Below the pieces are notes generated by a model. The model did no database searches. It was not told where the DNA came from and saw only the letters and a list, made by a program, of their open reading frames with translations. The translations under genes and the position numbers were made by a program. 9,454 nt of DNA from positions 1-9,454 of the forward strand of contig JAJFHI010000207.1 in assembly GCA_021775715.1 (NCBI GenBank). Reading direction: 5' to 3'. This document shows, piece after piece, positions 5,735 to 9,454 of this stretch. The DNA comes from Hyphomicrobiaceae bacterium. GTDB taxonomy: Bacteria > Pseudomonadota > Alphaproteobacteria > Rhizobiales > Hyphomicrobiaceae. The first letter of the stretch is position 1, and each line of letters opens with the position of its first letter.

Positions 5735-7003
5735 TTAGTCTTTAAGCACGTAGAGATGGAAGCCGCCGTAGATCGACGAGCGGTCCCGGTCACTCATTTC
5801 CTTAGAGCGCACTGGGTCGTAGTTGAAGCGCGTAAGAATTTCGTCCGGCAGACGGCCTGGTAAAATTGTCTCGACACCTGCCGTGCGGAAGATCACCCGT
5901 GCACCTGGCCGTGCTGTACGCAGGATTTCCGTCCACAAGTCTGTGAGCTGTTCGTCAGTCATCCAGTCCTGCGCATCGAGCAGCACCCAACCATCGCAAG
6001 ATGCTTCCGGCTGTCCGGCGAGATACTCGGTAAAGGACGCGTGCACGACCTCGACGTTTTTCGCCCGCTCACGCAGGACGTCGTAGTTTTCCGCCTTCAG
6101 ATAAGGCGGTAGTGGCGCCGACCCACCTGTTGCATAGCGGCGACCAAATGCCTGCCAGGCAAAGTAGTTGTCGGAGAGGTCGAAGTCGCAGGCGAGTTTG
6201 CGCAACCGTTCATGCAGAACAGTCGACATCTGTTGCTCATTACCTTTTAGCGCTTCGAACTGCGACGGTGGAATGCCAAGGCCGAACAGGGCAGCCGGCT
6301 TGTTCATCAACCAACGCAGGTGTCGCTTTTCAAATAGCGGTGCGAGTTCTTCTTCGAAAATACGCACTTGGTCTTCGCGTGTCTTGGCGGCAAGAATTTT
6401 GCGAGGGTTGCGGCCATGCAATCGGGCGAGCGCGTGGCCAGCTGATATGAAGTTTCCTAGCAGGCCGTGGCGATAAAAGTTGCGGCCGAAATAGCCAATG
6501 CGGCGTCGACCGACGCGATCGCGCGATTCCCAATACTTGCGTGTCGTCTCATCGAGATGTGGTTGCAGAAGATTAAAATATGTATCGACGTTTTCAGGGC
6601 CGTCGGCATCGGCGAAGAAGCGATGGAACGCGCGGTAGTCCGGAAGGGACTGGGCCGCTACGACCTTCAGTTTGTTGAGTGCTATATGTGCCGGGTTGAG
6701 ATCGATGGCCGTCATCTTAATGTCTGCGGCTGTGATGTAGCTCATCACGTTGCAGCCCCCAGATGCGATTGCGACCAGATGCTCGCCGTCTTTCAAATCC
6801 AGCGCTTCCATGTCGACGACCGGGTCTTCCCAGATTTGCGGGTACACAAGTCCGGAGAAGGCCAGCGTGAACAGACGCTCCTGCAGACCCTGGCGCGATA
6901 CGGCTTTGTGCCGATGCACTGCTTTGCGCAGGCGCTGATTGGGTTTGCCGTCTGTTAGGCCTGTCGTCGTCTCAGCGCCCTGAGCTTCGCCAACTGATGC
7001 CAT
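5735..7003 (-). CDS. btaA: BtaA, SAM:diacylglycerol 3-amino-3-carboxypropyltransferase
   Basis: A 422-aa member of the BtaA (DUF3419) family. It moves the 3-amino-3-carboxypropyl group of S-adenosylmethionine to diacylglycerol, forming diacylglyceryl-homoserine, the first step to the phosphorus-free betaine lipid DGTS. Key stretches are ERLFTLAFSGLVYPQIWEDP (residues 42-61), a SAM-binding ASGGCN (80-85), AIDLNPAH (99-106), and a C-terminal Rossmann-like half with LLDAQDWM (about 341-348), RPGARVIFRTAG and a closing YGGFHLYVLKD. The length and motif order match the family. ATG 7003 has an AGGAG site (7012-7016) eight bases upstream. It heads a two-gene unit with btaB. In Rhodobacter and Sinorhizobium btaAB is induced by phosphate starvation through PhoB; only a weak half-site is visible here (7141-7174). 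It diverges from a DedA gene. Confidence 0.95.
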   Translation of the reverse strand: MASVGEAQGAETTTGLTDGKPNQRLRKAVHRHKAVSRQGLQERLFTLAFSGLVYPQIWEDPVVDMEALDLKDGEHLVAIASGGCNVMSYITAADIKMTAIDLNPAHIALNKLKVVAAQSLPDYRAFHRFFADADGPENVDTYFNLLQPHLDETTRKYWESRDRVGRRRIGYFGRNFYRHGLLGNFISAGHALARLHGRNPRKILAAKTREDQVRIFEEELAPLFEKRHLRWLMNKPAALFGLGIPPSQFEALKGNEQQMSTVLHERLRKLACDFDLSDNYFAWQAFGRRYATGGSAPLPPYLKAENYDVLRERAKNVEVVHASFTEYLAGQPEASCDGWVLLDAQDWMTDEQLTDLWTEILRTARPGARVIFRTAGVETILPGRLPDEILTRFNYDPVRSKEMSDRDRSSIYGGFHLYVLKD

Positions 7004-7030
7004 GTTGCCCTCTCCTATTTACCCAGCGCG

Positions 7031-7066
7031 GGTCCGGTGCCCGATCGCGTATCCACAAAACGGACC
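7031..7066 (-). repeat. Inverted repeat in the btaA 5' leader
   Basis: GGTCCG (7031-7036) and CGGACC (7061-7066) could pair as a 6-bp stem around a 24-base loop, 28 to 63 bases upstream of the btaA start codon. The loop is long for a functional hairpin. No recognised riboswitch pattern is seen. Confidence 0.2.
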
Positions 7067-7140
7067 TAACCGCCTCATCCCACAAGTGAGCCTGGGGACC
7101 GCGTCCTCGGTCGCACACGTCGAAATGTCGGCGTAGCGGC

Positions 7141-7174
7141 TTTATATTACCGTTCTGTGACATCTTTCGATTGT
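7141..7174 (-). promoter_or_regulatory. Candidate btaA promoter with a PhoB-like half-site
   Basis: On the minus strand ATGTCAC (7157-7163) is preceded by AAAG and followed after exactly ten bases by TATAAA (7141-7146). This copies the spacing of a PhoB-activated promoter, where the second half of the Pho box replaces the -35. However, the first half-site position (7168-7174, ACAATCG) does not match the CTGTCAT consensus at all. The implied leader is about 130 bases. PhoB control would fit the known biology of btaAB, but the sequence supports only half a box. Confidence 0.25.
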
Positions 7175-7418
7175 AAAACCAAGCCACAAAAATGTAGCAC
7201 TGCAACGCACAGCCTTTACCATCCGATTGGCAAGCAACCGCCGGTTACCAGTGGCATGTGAAAGCCGAAAATCCTCGTATTTTAGAAACACATCTTGGTC
7301 GTTGCGACGTGCTTGGATGTAACTGGCCCAAAACGCCTGTTGAAATAGCCCGGTACAATGCCCATACCATGCTGACGGACGCATGCCGACGAACCTCAAC
7401 CAAGCGAAAGCATGACAT

Positions 7419-7949
7419 ATGATCATTGCCGCGACGGGTTCTTTCAAGGACCAGGTGCTCGAGTTCGCCACACTTCATTTTGCATGGATTGAACCAATCG
7501 TATTCGCGCTTGGCTTTGGCGAGAGTTTGGTCGTGGTGTCGTTCTTTATTCCCTCTACCGTGCTGTTTCTTGGCATTGGCGGGCTGCATGCGGCAGCTGA
7601 CGGAACATTCTGGCACTTGTGGCTGGCAGGTGCGACGGGAGCATTTTTCGGAGATATCGTATCTTATGTCGTCGGCCGCTACTTCAAGAAAGACATCAGT
7701 CAGTTCAAACCCGTACGCCAGTATCCCGAGATCTACGCCCGCACTCGACTGATCTGCAAAAAATGGGGAAGCCTCGCAATCATTGGCAGCAAGTTCATGG
7801 GTATGTTGCGCCCAATCGTGCCAGTCGCCGCCGGTGCCATGGCAATGCCGGCGCCACGGTTCGTTGTCGCAAGCTTCGTCTCTGGTCTGCTCTGGGCCGG
7901 AGCCTTTCTGGCGCCCGGCTACGGCTTCAAGTGGATGATGGGTGGCTAG
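7419..7949 (+). CDS. DedA-family membrane protein (downstream paralogue)
   Basis: A 176-aa inner-membrane protein of the DedA/VTT family, closely similar in layout to the DedA protein at 4429-4998. It has EPIVFALGFGESLVVVSFFIP (residues 25-45, with Glu35 and Pro45), GDIVSYVVG (78-86) and GSKFMGMLRPIVPVAAG (123-139). The first conserved arginine of the usual GRF motif is Lys125 here; Arg131 is kept. The second acidic position is Thr47. About half of the residues in the first motif match the other paralogue by eye. ATG 7419 follows directly on an in-frame TGA and has only a weak purine stretch (GCGAAAG) upstream. It diverges from btaA, so the two could share regulation from the 415-base gap. 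A role in moving or balancing lipids next to DGTS synthesis is plausible but inferred. Confidence 0.88.
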   Translation: MIIAATGSFKDQVLEFATLHFAWIEPIVFALGFGESLVVVSFFIPSTVLFLGIGGLHAAADGTFWHLWLAGATGAFFGDIVSYVVGRYFKKDISQFKPVRQYPEIYARTRLICKKWGSLAIIGSKFMGMLRPIVPVAAGAMAMPAPRFVVASFVSGLLWAGAFLAPGYGFKWMMGG

Positions 7950-8011
7950 GTCCTTTGCACGACTGACTTAACTGATCTCACGGTGTTTTTGACTGAGTTG
8001 TCAGGCATACT

Positions 8012-8046
8012 CGCGTCGCCAAGTTCTGCTCAGAAGATACGACGCG
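8012..8046 (-). terminator. Hairpin downstream of gatB, candidate terminator
   Basis: CGCGTCG (8012-8018) and CGACGCG (8040-8046) form a perfect 7-bp GC-rich stem, with a second 4-bp stem TTCT/AGAA (8024-8027 with 8032-8035) stacked inside it. It begins 15 bases after the gatB stop. No T tract follows on the minus strand, so it would be a Rho-assisted terminator or an mRNA 3'-end stabiliser. It lies between the convergent dedA and gatB genes and could serve both. Confidence 0.35.
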
Positions 8047-8061
8047 TGAGCTCAAAATACA

Positions 8062-9454
8062 TTAAATCCCAAGCTTCTTTTTCAAGATCTCGTTTACAGC
8101 TTTCGGATTGGCCTTGCCACCAGAACCCTTCATCACCTGACCAACGAACCAGCCAATAAGTGACGGCTTGTCTTTGACCTTGGCAACCTGGCCCGGGTTA
8201 GCTGCGATGATTTCATCGACGACCTTTTCGATCGCGCCGGTATCCGTCACCTGTTTCATGCCGCGCTGCTCCACGACTTCGGCAGGGTCACCACCTTCCG
8301 TCCAGATGATCTCGAACAAATCCTTGGCAATCTTGCCGGAAATCATGTCCGATGAAATCATCTCAATGACGCCACCGAGTTGTTTCGCCGACACCGGGCT
8401 ATCGGCGATCGTCAGCCCTTCCTTGTTCAGGCGACCGAACAGCTCATTGTTGACCCAGTTGGCGGCAAGTTTGCCATCGCGCCCATTGGCAACGTCCTCG
8501 AAGTAGTCGGCGTTTTCCTTTTCCGCGACGAGCACGTCGGCATCGTAAGGTGACAAGCCAAAGTCCTTCATAAAACGGACGCGTTTTTCATCAGGCAGCT
8601 CTGGCAGGCCGATTTTTAGATCGTCGACATAGGCTTGATCGAACTCCAGCGGTAACAGGTCGGGATCCGGGAAATAGCGATAGTCGTGTGCTTCTTCCTT
8701 CGAACGCATCGACCGTGTTTCACCAAGTTTGGAATCAAACAATCGGGTCTCCTGCTTGATGACGCCGCCATCTTCGATGATGTCGATCTGGCGCCGGGCT
8801 TCGATTTCGATCGCCTGTCCAATAAAACGAATGGAGTTGACGTTCTTGATCTCGCACCGCGTGCCAAGTTCGTCACCAGGACGGCGGACAGAAACGTTGA
8901 CGTCCGCGCGCATGTTGCCCTTGTCCATATCGCCATCGCAGGTGCCAAGATAACGCAGAATCGTGCGCATCTTTGTAACGTAGGCCTGCGCCTGCTTTGC
9001 CGATCTGAGATCTGGTTTCGACACGATTTCCATCAACGCAACACCCGACCGATTGAGGTCAACGTAGGAGTATTCAGGGTGCTGGTCGTGGATGGATTTG
9101 CCGGCATCCTGTTCGAGGTGCAGCCGCTCGATGGCGATGGTTTTTGTATCGCCATCAACCGAGATCTCAATCTCACCCTCACCGACTATCGGGTGCTGGA
9201 ATTGCGAGATCTGATAACCCTGCGGCAAATCGGGATAGAAGTAGTTCTTGCGGTCGAACCGACTCATCAAATTGATCTCGGCCTTCAACCCAAGCCCGGT
9301 GCGCACGGCCTGGGCCACACATTCAGAGTTGATCACCGGCAGCATGCCGGGCATCGCCGCATCAACCAGGGACACATGGCTGTTGGGCTCACCGCCGAAC
9401 TCGGTCGATGCACCGGAAAAGAGTTTGGCGTTGGAATTGACCTGCGCATGAACT
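8062..9454 (-). CDS. gatB: GatB, Asp/Glu-tRNA amidotransferase subunit B (N-terminus cut by window)
   Basis: The B subunit of the GatCAB complex, which converts Glu-tRNA(Gln) and Asp-tRNA(Asn) to the amidated forms; GatB holds the tRNA and the kinase-like site that activates it. The visible 463 codons begin VHAQVNSNAKLFSGASTEFG, so the frame continues past the window edge and about 25-35 N-terminal residues are missing. Strong family marks are FDRKNYFYPDLPQGYQISQF, EQDAGKSIHD, DLNRSGVALMEIVSKPDLRS, EIKNVNS and EEAHDYRYFPDPDLLPL. The C-terminal YqeY-type tail domain ends in NPKAVNEILKKKLGI, the normal family ending. The GTG at 9375 is internal and not the start. No gatA or gatC is in view. A housekeeping gene that marks chromosomal context. 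Confidence 0.97.
   Translation of the reverse strand, partial: VHAQVNSNAKLFSGASTEFGGEPNSHVSLVDAAMPGMLPVINSECVAQAVRTGLGLKAEINLMSRFDRKNYFYPDLPQGYQISQFQHPIVGEGEIEISVDGDTKTIAIERLHLEQDAGKSIHDQHPEYSYVDLNRSGVALMEIVSKPDLRSAKQAQAYVTKMRTILRYLGTCDGDMDKGNMRADVNVSVRRPGDELGTRCEIKNVNSIRFIGQAIEIEARRQIDIIEDGGVIKQETRLFDSKLGETRSMRSKEEAHDYRYFPDPDLLPLEFDQAYVDDLKIGLPELPDEKRVRFMKDFGLSPYDADVLVAEKENADYFEDVANGRDGKLAANWVNNELFGRLNKEGLTIADSPVSAKQLGGVIEMISSDMISGKIAKDLFEIIWTEGGDPAEVVEQRGMKQVTDTGAIEKVVDEIIAANPGQVAKVKDKPSLIGWFVGQVMKGSGGKANPKAVNEILKKKLGI

Larger units (their letters stand above)
7004..7418. other. Intergenic region between divergent btaA and dedA
   Basis: A stretch of 415 bases that should hold promoters for both directions. 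It contains the btaA ribosome site (7012-7016), an inverted repeat in the btaA leader (7031-7036 with 7061-7066), a candidate btaA promoter with a PhoB-like half-site (7141-7174), and TACAAT at 7354-7359, a possible -10 for the dedA gene with no good -35 before it. An in-frame TGA at 7413-7415 shows that dedA cannot start upstream of 7419. I see no RNA gene. Confidence 0.6.

Noticed and set aside
6467..6958. 163-codon open frame antisense to btaA
   Set aside because: btaA is strongly supported here, and the antisense product resembles no family.
7155..7174. Full 18-bp Pho box on either strand
   Set aside because: Only one half-site-like heptamer is present; the partner 11 bases away does not match, and other TGTCA/TGACA occurrences in the gap are not in phase.
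7011..7200. SAM-responsive riboswitch upstream of btaA
   Set aside because: Both enzymes use SAM, so it was considered, but no SAM-II or similar conserved core was recognised in the leader.
9248..9451. Plus-strand 67-codon frame at the right edge, and a gatB start at 9375
   Set aside because: Both conflict with the conserved GatB sequence, which continues unbroken to the window edge.

Overview
The window looks like a chromosomal segment of an alphaproteobacterium, most likely of the Hyphomicrobiales (Rhizobiales). This is inferred from a BtaA/BtaB pair of the alphaproteobacterial type, a Sel1-repeat protein and two small lipoproteins of a kind I associate with that order, frequent GTG starts behind GGGGAG-type ribosome sites, and GC content by eye in the mid-50s. 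I see no insertion sequence, phage gene, tRNA, rRNA or CRISPR array. Nothing in base composition suggests recent transfer.

Left part (1-952): the 5' end of a Sel1-repeat protein gene runs off the left edge on the minus strand. A 467-base gap follows. It holds a candidate 40-codon small ORF with a very strong ribosome site, and a 12-bp palindrome. A 96-aa putative lipoprotein gene (GTG start) comes next and converges on a minus-strand gene, with a hairpin at its stop codon.

Middle-left (953-4264): qor (zinc-independent quinone oxidoreductase) followed 39-54 bases later by a GT39/ArnT-like membrane glycosyltransferase form a probable minus-strand unit. A 161-aa cysteine-rich putative lipoprotein gene diverges from qor.

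Centre (4429-7949), the most interesting part: btaA and btaB, which together make the phosphorus-free betaine lipid DGTS from diacylglycerol and S-adenosylmethionine, lie as a minus-strand pair. They are flanked on both sides by genes for two related DedA-family membrane proteins. One DedA gene converges on btaB with an 18-base gap; the other diverges from btaA across a 415-base intergenic region. DedA proteins are linked to lipid scrambling or transport and membrane homeostasis, so the layout suggests a lipid-remodelling locus in which BtaA/BtaB make DGTS and the DedA proteins help distribute lipid between leaflets. That functional link is inference. Both DedA proteins keep the first conserved glutamate but lack the second acidic residue, and one also has Lys in place of a conserved Arg.

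Right edge (8062-9454): gatB, the B subunit of the tRNA-dependent amidotransferase, is complete at its 3' end and truncated by the window at its N-terminus.
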